This document shows, in pieces, positions 23,981 through 32,083 of a DNA stretch of 52,454 bases (its first letter is position 1; the number at the start of each line of letters is the position of its first letter). The stretch lies in contig CAMJJG010000013.1 in the NCBI GenBank assembly GCA_946406035.1, positions 1-52,454 on the forward strand, written 5' to 3'. Under the pieces are notes generated by a model that saw only the letters and a list, made by a program, of their open reading frames with translations, did not search any database and was not told the origin of the DNA. The position numbers and the translations under genes are program-made. Source of the DNA: an uncultured Prevotellaceae bacterium. Lineage in GTDB: Bacteria > Bacteroidota > Bacteroidia > Bacteroidales > Muribaculaceae.

Positions 23981-25231
23981 TCACGCCCCCAGATAGGTGC
24001 CGATGAAGAAAATGGTGCGCGTAGTTTCCTCGAGGATGAAATACAGGAATGGACGGTTGGCATGAAATTCAGCCTTCTGATATTGAACTGGCCCGGGCGA
24101 AGTCTCCCCAGCCTCCGAAACAGTGACAGCCGATGCCTTGGCTCCATCCTCGTTGACTTCTATTTTTGCCACTTGTCTCATCTCTGTAACAAACAAGCTG
24201 GCATCGGACATGTTTGAGAAGTCGGCCCGAGCGGTGAAGGCTGATTGTATCCCCATTGGCATGAGGACGTCAATCAAGTCGATGTCGCTCTTGATTTCAA
24301 ACTTAGGCATGAGGATATCCACCTCGTGGGGTGTCCCGTCAATGCTATTCAGGTGGTCGGTCAATGCCTGTTGACCCATGTCGTGGATGAGGTCGCTGGT
24401 GGTCTTGCCCTCGGCAGGCAGCATGACGTACATGCTGTAGCCGCCACTGCCAAAGGGGATGCGCAGCATGGAGCACAATTCACTCTCGCAGGCCAGGGCC
24501 ACAGCCTTGCGGTGCATTAAGGGCAGGTTCACGACCGAACCGTCGGCTCGCGTGAAACTCGAGTTGCGGGTGTCATTGGGATCAAATTTCTCGGTCCAGT
24601 CGGCATTGAAGTAGATGGCGTTGAGCAGGTACATGGCAGCATCGGGATTGATTTCGTCCAATATGCTCGGAATCATCCCGTCGGTATGCTTTTTGCACCA
24701 GCTGTTGATCTTTTCCAGGGTACTGTTTTTGGTGAAGTCCAGCGCATCAATCTGGGCGTTGTAGTACTTCTTGATGTCGTTGACATACTGCTTGAGCAGG
24801 GTGATGCCTCTGGCTGAATTGACATCAACGCAGTTGGCGATTCTCACGGTGGCAGCAGGATCGACGTTGGGTGCCCCATCAATCATCTTGTTGCAGAACT
24901 CGTTCACAGCTGCGGGGTCATCACCAAATCCCAGTGTTGCCGTGATTTCCTCGCGTGTAGCGCCTGCGGCACCAGCATTGAGCATTCCCAGCATGTAAGT
25001 AACGCCGATGGGTGACATCACTGTACTGGCATCGCCTTGATGTTCCTGCATGGCCTGGAACAGTCTCCAGGCAAACTCATTGTTGTTGTCACGCATCTGC
25101 CTTTGCTCCTCGCTGAGCACGATAGGTCTTTTCTCCGGTAGCATGTAGACGACATCCCCATCATCTTTACAAGACGACATAGTCGCCACAATCAAGGTCA
25201 TAAGGACCAAAATTCTCCAAGTCTGTTTCAT
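23981..25231 (-). CDS. Serpin-family protease inhibitor, lipoprotein
   Basis: 416 residues, close to the full serpin length. Signal peptide and lipobox give Cys21 (SSCKDDGD), so it is anchored to the envelope, possibly on the surface. Serpin landmarks: FAWRLFQAMQ, NVMSPI-equivalent TVMSPIGVTYMLGMLNAGAAGAT, NAIYFNADW, and signature EFHANRPFLYFI. The reactive-loop hinge is EDGAKASAVTV (from Glu361), with small residues at P14-P9 as needed for the inhibitory loop insertion. Counting 17 residues from the hinge Glu puts P1 near Thr377, though the loop after it is a few residues longer than in model serpins. Gut commensal serpins are known to inhibit elastase-like proteases; the target here is not known. 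Confidence 0.93.
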   Translation of the reverse strand: MKQTWRILVLMTLIVATMSSCKDDGDVVYMLPEKRPIVLSEEQRQMRDNNNEFAWRLFQAMQEHQGDASTVMSPIGVTYMLGMLNAGAAGATREEITATLGFGDDPAAVNEFCNKMIDGAPNVDPAATVRIANCVDVNSARGITLLKQYVNDIKKYYNAQIDALDFTKNSTLEKINSWCKKHTDGMIPSILDEINPDAAMYLLNAIYFNADWTEKFDPNDTRNSSFTRADGSVVNLPLMHRKAVALACESELCSMLRIPFGSGGYSMYVMLPAEGKTTSDLIHDMGQQALTDHLNSIDGTPHEVDILMPKFEIKSDIDLIDVLMPMGIQSAFTARADFSNMSDASLFVTEMRQVAKIEVNEDGAKASAVTVSEAGETSPGPVQYQKAEFHANRPFLYFILEETTRTIFFIGTYLGA

Positions 25232-25297
25232 TCGTTTAATACGTTATAATTACTATCTGATACCCACTAAACCCGACGAAACAACAATCTTGCATCA

Positions 25298-25822
25298 TCA
25301 GTTAAATAATTTCCATTGGCCAAGCGTCTTGCCACGGAAGATTCGGTATTCCACTTCAGTCAGATCGATTGTAAATGTAGTCAGGTCCACTTGGCTGATG
25401 ATGTCCTTGAGTTTATGTACGTTCATCCGCGGGTCTTGCACCCTGCCCAGAGTGACGTGCAGACGGAAATCGGACTGGATGACGCACCCTTTGGACTTGA
25501 AATACCGCCTGACATCCTCGATTAGCGCCAAGAAGTCTGCTGGCGCATCGGTGGTGGTGAGGTGGATTACCTGCCTGTGATAGCCTGAGGCAAAAGCATC
25601 GAGCCGGTCGAAGGTGATAGATGGTGCTGCCGCGTCACTTAGCAAACTAGTCAGCCCGGGTATGAGATTCACTCTTTGGGGGGTATCGTCAAGAAATGCC
25701 ATCGTGATGTGGTAATATCCCCGTTGCCAACGGATGTCAACGCCGTCAAGCAGGCCGCGCAACTCCCTGAACCAATCCTCGTCGAAGGAGATGGGCACTT
25801 TGATTTCCAAATAGCTCTTCAT
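25298..25822 (-). CDS. thpR: RNA 2',3'-cyclic phosphodiesterase (2'-5' RNA ligase family)
   Basis: 174 residues, standard for this 2H phosphoesterase family. Two HxT motifs are present: YHITMAFLDD in the first half and LHVTLGRVQD in the second, ~77 residues apart. The start SYLEIKVPIS matches the usual beta-strand opening of 'RA.aI.lp'. The family opens 2',3'-cyclic phosphates and can ligate tRNA halves in vitro; the in vivo role is unclear. It stands alone, with a -7 element just upstream. Confidence 0.88.
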   Translation of the reverse strand: MKSYLEIKVPISFDEDWFRELRGLLDGVDIRWQRGYYHITMAFLDDTPQRVNLIPGLTSLLSDAAAPSITFDRLDAFASGYHRQVIHLTTTDAPADFLALIEDVRRYFKSKGCVIQSDFRLHVTLGRVQDPRMNVHKLKDIISQVDLTTFTIDLTEVEYRIFRGKTLGQWKLFN

Positions 25823-25846
25823 TGTCAGTCATGATTTTGTTGATGG

Positions 25847-25854
25847 CAAAGTTA
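25847..25854 (-). promoter_or_regulatory. -7 element (TAACTTTG) for the 2H phosphoesterase gene
   Basis: Minus strand TAACTTTGC, 24 bases before the ATG at 25822. No clear TTG at the right spacing. Confidence 0.5.
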
Positions 25855-25879
25855 CTCTTTTTCTCTGAATTGGGAACGA

Positions 25880-27076
25880 TCAGTGCAGGCTGAGTCGCAG
25901 TCCGGCGTTGAAATTGATATTCCAGGGCTTGTCCTTGAAGTAGTTGAGCACGGTGCTGCCGTTATTGTAGTAGTAACGGACTGTCGGCTCAACGTAGATG
26001 CCGAAACCCTTGTTGAGGTTCAACTGCAAGCCGGGCCCAAGCATCGTCGAGAACTGGATACGGTCCTTAGCGGTGTCACGGCTCATGGCTTCGGTACTGT
26101 TCTTGATAGTTGCCTTGATGTTGAAATCGGCTTGCACTCCACCGATGGCATAGAGCTTAACGAATCTCCATTTCCACAACGAATAGGTTACTCCGATGGG
26201 CACACCGATGTAGTGCAGACTTTGTTCTCTGGTAGTGAAATCACTCTTCAGTCGCGTATATACTAATCCTGAGGTCAGTGCCAAGCGTTCACTCAGCGGA
26301 ATACTCACGCTCACGCCCAGTGAATAGGGCGCATGATGCTTGGCATGCTCTTGCCTTACCCGGCGAGGCACATTTCTATTGCCTTGATTGCTCTCGGCTT
26401 CCAATTGGGTGCTGTCAACAGGCCAGCTGGGGTTTTGTGAGTCAGATGCCATATCGGACCCGCCATTCCCGAGAAGGTCGAGGAACTGGTTGGAGGCGTA
26501 TAATCCGACAGAGACGGGTTGCTTTTGCCGCGTTGGGGCAACCGGACGTGAGGGGGCTGTGTTGGCAAGGAAAGGATCTTGCCGGGTTGTGACAGTCCTG
26601 GGTTGTGCCGTGGTCGTATCGCTGGAAACCGTTTGGGCTGGTGCCTCATCTACATTTGTTTCGGGCTCCGGTGTTGGCTGTTCTTCCTCTTGAGGCAGAA
26701 GGGGCGATTGGCGCTGGATGGGTGCCATTGGGCGATGAGCCATGGTTGATGGCGGTGAGGATTGGACAGACCGCTCATCACTTTGGGGCCTGGTATCGAC
26801 TAGGGCGACTTCTGGGTTGATGCCTTCAGTCTGTGCTATGGCAGGTTGCTCGGGCGCAGCTGTGCCGATGGAGTCAAACGGATTCCAGAGCAGAATCCCA
26901 GCACCGATAGTTACACCAGCAACGACAGCTGCTGCGGCATAGCGTAACCACGAGGGCACCACCTTTTGGCGTCGGGGCAATCGTCTGTTGATGTCTGGCC
27001 ACAAACCGTCAGGGGCAGGTTCCTCATACCCCTCCATCGTTGATTGCAGTTGTTTAAACCATTCGTTGTCAGTCAT
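25880..27076 (-). CDS. Anti-sigma-like/outer-membrane barrel fusion protein
   Basis: 398 residues with an uncommon layout. Residues 1-42 are cytosolic in look (EWFKQLQSTMEGYEEPAPDGLW), the N-terminal pattern of proteins paired with ECF sigma factors. One TM helix follows (43-64, YAAAAVVAGVTIGAGILLW). A ~180-residue Pro/Gln/Thr-rich linker follows (EEEQPTPEPE, RPVAPTRQKQP). The last ~150 residues are a porin-like eight-strand barrel (YSLGVSVSIPLSERLALTSGLVY, YIGVPIGVTYSLW, GIYVEPTVRYYY, NINFNAGLRLSLH) of the outer-membrane beta-barrel type. The chain may therefore span from cytosol to outer membrane. Its start overlaps the sigma gene by 8 bases, so translation is coupled. A sensing role for this sigma factor is inferred. 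Confidence 0.85.
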   Translation of the reverse strand: MTDNEWFKQLQSTMEGYEEPAPDGLWPDINRRLPRRQKVVPSWLRYAAAAVVAGVTIGAGILLWNPFDSIGTAAPEQPAIAQTEGINPEVALVDTRPQSDERSVQSSPPSTMAHRPMAPIQRQSPLLPQEEEQPTPEPETNVDEAPAQTVSSDTTTAQPRTVTTRQDPFLANTAPSRPVAPTRQKQPVSVGLYASNQFLDLLGNGGSDMASDSQNPSWPVDSTQLEAESNQGNRNVPRRVRQEHAKHHAPYSLGVSVSIPLSERLALTSGLVYTRLKSDFTTREQSLHYIGVPIGVTYSLWKWRFVKLYAIGGVQADFNIKATIKNSTEAMSRDTAKDRIQFSTMLGPGLQLNLNKGFGIYVEPTVRYYYNNGSTVLNYFKDKPWNINFNAGLRLSLH

Positions 27077-27611
27077 CGTGCTCTTGTTTGTATTGGTTAA
27101 TCATCTTGGCCAGCAGTCGCTTGGCTCTCAGCAGTTGGGATGCCGAGGAGTTCTCCTTGATGCCCAGCGATTGGGCGATTTCCTTATGGCTCTTGTGTTC
27201 AAACACAAACTGGTTGAACACGATGCGGTATCCGGCCGGCAGCGAGGCGATGATGCTGTTGATTTCCCCTGGTGGAATGTGGGTGACGTCGGGGGTCTCA
27301 TCGTCAGGCTCTTCAACCACCTCGGCATCAAGAAATGTGATGCGCGCATGACGCTTCAGCTGATTGATCGACTCGTTGGCTATAATCCGAGAGAACCAGG
27401 CCTTGAGCGACCCCTCACCCCTGTAATGGAAGTCGCCCATGTGGGAGAATGCCTTGAGGAACCCCTCTTGCAGCACGTCGCGGCAGTCGTCGCGGTCGGC
27501 AAGATAGCGCATGGCGGTGGCCATGGCATGACCGGCCAGCAAGTCATACATCGCGTGCATGGCCCTCCGGTCATGGTTCTTGATACCATTGACAATCTGT
27601 TGCTCGGTCAC
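27069..27611 (-). CDS. ECF-type RNA polymerase sigma factor
   Basis: 180 residues. Region 2 is visible as YLADRDDCRDVLQEGFLKAFSHMGDF...GEGSLKAWFSRIIANESINQLKR, with the Trp-helix used for promoter melting. Region 4 is IIASLPAGYRIVFNQFVFEHKSHKEIAQSLGIKENSSASQLLRAKRLL, with a helix-turn-helix. The pair is encoded as one unit with the anti-sigma-like barrel fusion downstream (8-bp overlap). The regulon is not known. No canonical housekeeping -7 is seen just upstream, which allows autoregulation. Confidence 0.93.
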   Translation of the reverse strand: MTEQQIVNGIKNHDRRAMHAMYDLLAGHAMATAMRYLADRDDCRDVLQEGFLKAFSHMGDFHYRGEGSLKAWFSRIIANESINQLKRHARITFLDAEVVEEPDDETPDVTHIPPGEINSIIASLPAGYRIVFNQFVFEHKSHKEIAQSLGIKENSSASQLLRAKRLLAKMINQYKQEHDD

Positions 27612-27674
27612 TTATAGATCCTTTTATACCCTTGAAACGCAGATTTTCAACAATCTTGCATCAACCGCTGTGTA

Positions 27675-27716
27675 AAAAACAAAAAATCCGCAGAATCTGA
27701 CAAGGAAACTGCGGAT
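27675..27716 (-). terminator. Terminator at the end of the 34-27.7 kb operon
   Basis: Minus strand ATCCGCAG (27716-27709) pairs with CTGCGGAT (27693-27686) with a 15-base loop, followed by TTTTTGTTTTTT. It separates the FMN-binding gene from the sigma gene. Confidence 0.85.
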
Positions 27717-27746
27717 GTGTGATATGAAATGGTGCCTGAATGGCTG

Positions 27747-28202
27747 TTAGCGGCGTTTCCTGGCCGCTTTTTTCTGATTGGCTTTCTTCTTGCTGGTTGA
27801 GGTGGACTTGGACTTGGCTTGGTCTAGGCCCATCTGGATGTTCTTGATGATGGCATCGCTCGAGTAGGTGGCTCCGGTAGCGATGTCGGGGTCGAGTTTC
27901 TTGGCCTCGGCAACGGTCTTGCCGATGTACTGTGGCAGCACCTTGGCGGTGGCGCGCTTGAGGTAGCCGGGTGACTCCTGGTTGTCAAGAACCTCGATGT
28001 TCTCGATGACGCCGTTCTTGATGGTGATGTTCAAGGGGATGGGCCCATTGTAGCCAATCACCTTCTTGGCAATGTCGCCGGTGTAGATGACCTGGGTGGT
28101 GCTGGCCTTTGATTTAGAGGCCTTCTTCTTGGTGCGGGCATCAAGCGATGCGGTACCTGCCACGAGTAGCATGATGGCAGCGATGATGATGGTCTTTTTC
28201 AT
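27747..28202 (-). CDS. Secreted FMN-binding-domain protein
   Basis: 151 residues with a signal peptide (first ~22, ending SLDA). The mature part holds an FMN-binding domain: YNGPIPLNITIKNGVIENIEVLDNQESPGYLKRA and DPDIATGATYSSDAII. The last, TGATYSS, matches the ApbE flavinylation motif (D..SGATxTS) in which the Thr/Ser carries FMN. Both ends are very basic (TKKKASKSKAS and STSKKKANQKKAARKRR), an oddity. It may be an exported electron carrier. No ApbE gene is in the window. It is the last gene before a strong terminator. Confidence 0.85.
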   Translation of the reverse strand: MKKTIIIAAIMLLVAGTASLDARTKKKASKSKASTTQVIYTGDIAKKVIGYNGPIPLNITIKNGVIENIEVLDNQESPGYLKRATAKVLPQYIGKTVAEAKKLDPDIATGATYSSDAIIKNIQMGLDQAKSKSTSTSKKKANQKKAARKRR

Positions 28203-28227
28203 TTCAGTTTATATGGTTTATAATTGA

Positions 28228-28971
28228 TTATTGCAGTAGCTGATGGGCTTGGGCCAGGGTCTCGGGTTTACCGATGTCTAGCCACTGGTAGCCGGTGTCA
28301 GGGTGATAACCGTGGATGAGGTGGTGCTTGCACTCACTGATGTAGAACGGGATGATCGAGAACTTATCTCCCTGCTGTCGCCGATAGCGCTCGAGGAGCG
28401 GGAAAATGGTGGGCGAGATGACATGCAGGCCGCCAAAGGCCAGTTCGTGCAGCTCCTTGTCCTGTAGCTTGTGGGCTTCGGGCTTGATTTCGCCTGTCGC
28501 CTTGTTGATCCAGCCACACATGCGGTCATCGCCGTCGAACAGCAGGTAGCGTTGTGTCTCGCGCTGCTTGACCAGGATGGTGGCCAGGGCATCGTGCTCG
28601 ATGTGGTAGTCGTAGAACGCCTTGAGGTCCAGCGTGCTGATGATGTCGGTGTTATGCACCAGGAATGGCTCGTCGCCATCGAGCCACTGTCGTGCCTTGA
28701 GGATGCCGCCACCCGTGTCGAGCAACAGGCTGCGCTCGTCGCTGATGTGTATGTTGAGCCCAAAGTTGTTGTTGCTCTCTAGGAAATCGATGATCGTCTG
28801 CCCAAAATGGTGGATGTTGATGGTGATGTCGTCAAATCCCGCTGCTGCCACCCGTTCGATAACGTGCTGTAGCATGGGTTTGCCGGCAAGCTCAACCATC
28901 GCCTTGGGGCGGTCGTTGGTCAGGGGGCGCAACCGTGTGCCCAGTCCTGCTGCAAAAATCAGAGCTTTCAT
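28228..28971 (-). CDS. murU: Sugar-1-phosphate nucleotidyltransferase, MurU-like
   Basis: 247 residues of the NTP-transferase fold. LIFAAGLGTRLRPLTNDRPKAMVELAGKPMLQH is the nucleotide-binding signature (GxGTRxxPxT...PK). DTGGGILKA, NTDIIS (metal-binding Asp) and FGGLHVISP complete it. MurU converts MurNAc-alpha-1-phosphate to UDP-MurNAc in peptidoglycan recycling, using the product of the AmgK kinase. The AmgK-like gene directly upstream overlaps by one base (TAATG), so the pair is translationally coupled and the MurU assignment is supported by context. A glucose- or mannose-1-phosphate specificity is not excluded. Confidence 0.85.
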   Translation of the reverse strand: MKALIFAAGLGTRLRPLTNDRPKAMVELAGKPMLQHVIERVAAAGFDDITINIHHFGQTIIDFLESNNNFGLNIHISDERSLLLDTGGGILKARQWLDGDEPFLVHNTDIISTLDLKAFYDYHIEHDALATILVKQRETQRYLLFDGDDRMCGWINKATGEIKPEAHKLQDKELHELAFGGLHVISPTIFPLLERYRRQQGDKFSIIPFYISECKHHLIHGYHPDTGYQWLDIGKPETLAQAHQLLQ

Positions 28972-30434
28972 TATCGGTCTATCGGGTTGAGGGTGCGCTC
29001 GTGGTCGGGCTGCTCACGGTGTGATAGCTCGACACGCACGTTGAATTTCTCATGAATGTGTTGTGCCAGGTGTTCGGCCGCATAGACCGAGCGGTGCTGT
29101 CCGCCCGTACAGCCGAAGCACACCATCAAATCGGTGAAATTGCGTTTCACATAGCGCTCGACCGACTCATCGACCAGGGCATAGACGTGCTCAAGCCACT
29201 TGTCGATGGTGCTCTCCTTCTGCAAGAAGTCGATGACGTTCTGATCCAGGCCCGTGAATGCCTTGTACTTGTCATACTTGCCAGGGTTGTTGAGCGCTCG
29301 GCAGTCAAACACAAAGCCACCGCCGTTACCCGACGGGTCGTGGGGAATGCCCTTCTTGTAGGCAAAACTCATTACCCTGACTGTGAGGCCCTTGTCCTCG
29401 CTGACGAAGTCCTTGAGGTTGACCAGCTCGTCAATGACGAGACTCAGGTAGGGGTAACGCGTGAACGGCTGGTTGATGACCAGTTTGCGCAGGTTGGCGA
29501 TGGCCGGGACGATGCTGTTTTTCATGAAGTCGGGTTTCTTCTCGAAGTATCCGCGGAAACCGTAGGCACCGAGCACTTGCAGGGTGCGGAACAGCACGAA
29601 CAGGCGCAGGTTCTCGTAAAATTCCTTCTCGTCTAGGTCGGGGAGATACTCCTTGAGTTTCTTGAGGTAGGCCTCGACGAGGTCTTTTTTCAACTCCTCG
29701 GGGTACTTGGCGCGTGACTGCCAGACGAATGATGCCACGTCATAGTAATACGGGCCGCGGCGACCGCCCTGGAAGTCGATGAAGGCCAACTTGCAGTCGG
29801 CCGGATGGTCGGCATCGCCCACAAGCATCACGTTGCGTGACTGGAAGTCGCGGTACATAAACGTGTCACTGGGCACCGTGAGCAGGTCCCTGGTCAGGCG
29901 GTCAAAGTCATTTTCCAGCTTGTCCTCGTTGAAGTTGACGCCAGTAGCCTTGAGGAAGCAGTACTTGAAGTAGTTGAGATCCCACTTGATGGAACGCTCG
30001 TCAAAGCACTTGGCTGGATAGCAGTGATTGTAGTCAAATCCTTGAGCACCACGGAACTGGATGTCTACCAGGTCGCGCATGGCACGGCGCAGCAACTCCT
30101 TCTCGCCACTGGTAAAGGCGTGGGTAATGGAACTGCGGCGAATTTTGTTCCACAGTATGTTCTCGGGCTTCTTGCCCAGGTCCTCCTGGATATAGGCCAT
30201 GTGGTCCTCGCTCACGCCATAGACCTCGGGCACCGATAACCCTTGCTCGCGGAAGTGGCGTGCCATGTAGATGAACGCGTCGTTCTCTTCACGTGACTCG
30301 CCGATGACACCCACGATGGTGCGCTCGCCGCTCAGGCGGTAGTACTGGCGGTTGGAGCCCGCCTTGTCCATGAGTGCTACCTGGGTGGGCTCGCTGCCCA
30401 CATATTGCTCATATAATCTTTTAAGTCTCTCCAT
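28971..30434 (-). CDS. AmgK-like sugar kinase fused to RapZ C-terminal domain
   Basis: 487 residues. The N-terminal part (~1-340) is an aminoglycoside-phosphotransferase-type kinase: GSNRQYYRL near residue 26, catalytic YRDFQSRN (Asp196, Asn201) and metal-binding IDFQGG (Asp220). This matches AmgK, the anomeric kinase of MurNAc/GlcNAc recycling. Residues ~351-473 are a RapZ C-terminal domain: VRVMSFAYKKGIPHD, VFDCRALNNPG, GLDQNVIDFL and GCTGGQHRSVY, the part that senses GlcN6P in E. coli RapZ. The RapZ N-terminal ATPase domain is missing. A recycling enzyme carrying an amino-sugar sensor is the obvious reading, but a regulatory effect is not shown. It sits between RF3 and MurU. Confidence 0.9.
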   Translation of the reverse strand: MERLKRLYEQYVGSEPTQVALMDKAGSNRQYYRLSGERTIVGVIGESREENDAFIYMARHFREQGLSVPEVYGVSEDHMAYIQEDLGKKPENILWNKIRRSSITHAFTSGEKELLRRAMRDLVDIQFRGAQGFDYNHCYPAKCFDERSIKWDLNYFKYCFLKATGVNFNEDKLENDFDRLTRDLLTVPSDTFMYRDFQSRNVMLVGDADHPADCKLAFIDFQGGRRGPYYYDVASFVWQSRAKYPEELKKDLVEAYLKKLKEYLPDLDEKEFYENLRLFVLFRTLQVLGAYGFRGYFEKKPDFMKNSIVPAIANLRKLVINQPFTRYPYLSLVIDELVNLKDFVSEDKGLTVRVMSFAYKKGIPHDPSGNGGGFVFDCRALNNPGKYDKYKAFTGLDQNVIDFLQKESTIDKWLEHVYALVDESVERYVKRNFTDLMVCFGCTGGQHRSVYAAEHLAQHIHEKFNVRVELSHREQPDHERTLNPIDR

Positions 30435-30482
30435 TGCTGTCTTCTTGATGTTAAATGTGTTGTGTTATGATTGTGGATGATA

Positions 30483-32060
30483 TTAGAATTCACTGGTGAA
30501 GTGGAAGGTGATCTTGGGAAAATCCTGTTGAGCCATCTGCAGGACATAGTTGGAGTCGGCCAGGAACACATCGCGACCCTCGGTGTCCAGCGCCATGAAC
30601 TGGTGCTTGCGTTTCTTGAAGGCATCGAGCGCTTCCTCGTCGTCACTCTCGATCCAGCAGGCCTTGTACAGGTGGATGGGCTCCCAGCGGCACTGGGCTC
30701 CGTACTCGTGCAGCAGGCGGTACTGGATCACCTCAAACTGCAGTTGACCCACGGTGCCGATAATCTTGCGGTTATTGAACTGGTTGATGAACATCTGGGC
30801 CACGCCCTCGTCCATCAACTGCTCCAGGCCCTTGTTGAGTTGCTTGGTCTTCATCGGGTCGGAATTCTCGATGTACTTGAACATCTCGGGCGAGAAACTG
30901 GGCAGGCCGCGGAAGTGCAGGTCCTCGCCCTCGGTCAGCGTGTCGCCAATCTTGAAGATGCCGTTATCGGGCAGTCCCACGATGTCGCCCGGATAAACCT
31001 CGTCGATGATTTCCTTCTTCTGGGCCATGAACGCCGTCGGGGCGCTGAAGCGGTAACTCTTGCCGCTGCGCACGTGCTTGTAATTGCCGTTGCGCTGGAA
31101 CACGCCGGAGCACACCTTGACAAAGGCGATGCAACTGCGGTGATTTGGATCCATGTTGGCGTGGATCTTGAACACAAAGCCCGTGAACTTGTCCTCGCCG
31201 GGTTCGACAGTGCGCTCGATGGCGCTAACGGGGCGGGGCGAGGGGGCGATGCGCACAAAGCAGTCCAGCAACTCCTTCACGCCGAAGGTGTTCAGCGCCG
31301 AGCCGAAGAACACGGGAGCCACCTTGGCATCCAGATAGTCGAGCGTGTTGAACTCGGGATAGACGCCATCGATGAGTTCGATGTCGGCGCGCAGTTTCTC
31401 GGCATCGGCCTTGCCCACGGCCTGATCGATGGCCGGATCGTTGATGTCGTTGATAGCGACGCGGTCGGTCACATGCTGCTTGTCGGGCTTGAACAGGCTG
31501 ATGTTGTGCTCATAGATGTTGTACACGCCCTTGAAGTGGGCGCCGATGTTGATGGGCCAGCTCAGCGGGCGCACGTCGATCTTGAGCTCTTGCTCCAGCT
31601 CGTCGAGGATGTCGAACGGGTCGCGTCCCTCGCGGTCGAGCTTGTTGACAAAGATGATGACAGGCGTGTTGCGCATGCGGCACACCTCCATGAGTTTTCT
31701 GGTCTGGGTCTCGACACCCTTGGCCACATCGACGACGATGATAACGCTGTCGACGGCGGTGAGGGTGCGGTAGGTGTCCTCGGCAAAGTCCTGGTGTCCA
31801 GGCGTGTCGAGGATATTTATCTTGTAGTCGCCATAGTTAAATCCCATGACCGAAGTGGCGACCGAGATGCCACGTTGCTTCTCGATCTCCATCCAGTCGC
31901 TGGTGGCGGTCTTCTTGATCTTATTGGATTTCACGGCACCTGCCACATGGATAGCGCCACCAAAGAGCAACAGCTTCTCGGTCAACGTGGTCTTGCCAGC
32001 ATCAGGGTGGGAGATGATGGCAAAGGTGCGGCGGCGGGTGATTTCGGTAGTCAGTGACAT
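30483..32060 (-). CDS. prfC: Peptide chain release factor 3
   Basis: 525 residues, the RF3 norm. The GTPase domain shows [15 protein letters not shown] (G1), the switch region [14 protein letters not shown] (G2), DTPGHQDF (G3), and NKLDRE (G4). Domain II ([24 protein letters not shown]) and domain III ([15 protein letters not shown]) follow. RF3 recycles RF1/RF2 after peptide release and also acts in ribosome quality control. It lies in the middle of a long minus-strand run, 23 bases after rfbD. Confidence 0.97.
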   Translation of the reverse strand: MSLTTEITRRRTFAIISHPDAGKTTLTEKLLLFGGAIHVAGAVKSNKIKKTATSDWMEIEKQRGISVATSVMGFNYGDYKINILDTPGHQDFAEDTYRTLTAVDSVIIVVDVAKGVETQTRKLMEVCRMRNTPVIIFVNKLDREGRDPFDILDELEQELKIDVRPLSWPINIGAHFKGVYNIYEHNISLFKPDKQHVTDRVAINDINDPAIDQAVGKADAEKLRADIELIDGVYPEFNTLDYLDAKVAPVFFGSALNTFGVKELLDCFVRIAPSPRPVSAIERTVEPGEDKFTGFVFKIHANMDPNHRSCIAFVKVCSGVFQRNGNYKHVRSGKSYRFSAPTAFMAQKKEIIDEVYPGDIVGLPDNGIFKIGDTLTEGEDLHFRGLPSFSPEMFKYIENSDPMKTKQLNKGLEQLMDEGVAQMFINQFNNRKIIGTVGQLQFEVIQYRLLHEYGAQCRWEPIHLYKACWIESDDEEALDAFKKRKHQFMALDTEGRDVFLADSNYVLQMAQQDFPKITFHFTSEF

Positions 32061-32083
32061 GATTGAGTTTAGAGTTTAGGGGG

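Noticed and set aside
30471-32057. A 528-codon plus-strand open frame antisense to prfC
   Set aside because: It mirrors RF3 almost end to end; the amino-acid make-up (Leu/Val/Glu/His-rich) is what the complement of this codon usage gives, and no promoter or family pattern is seen.
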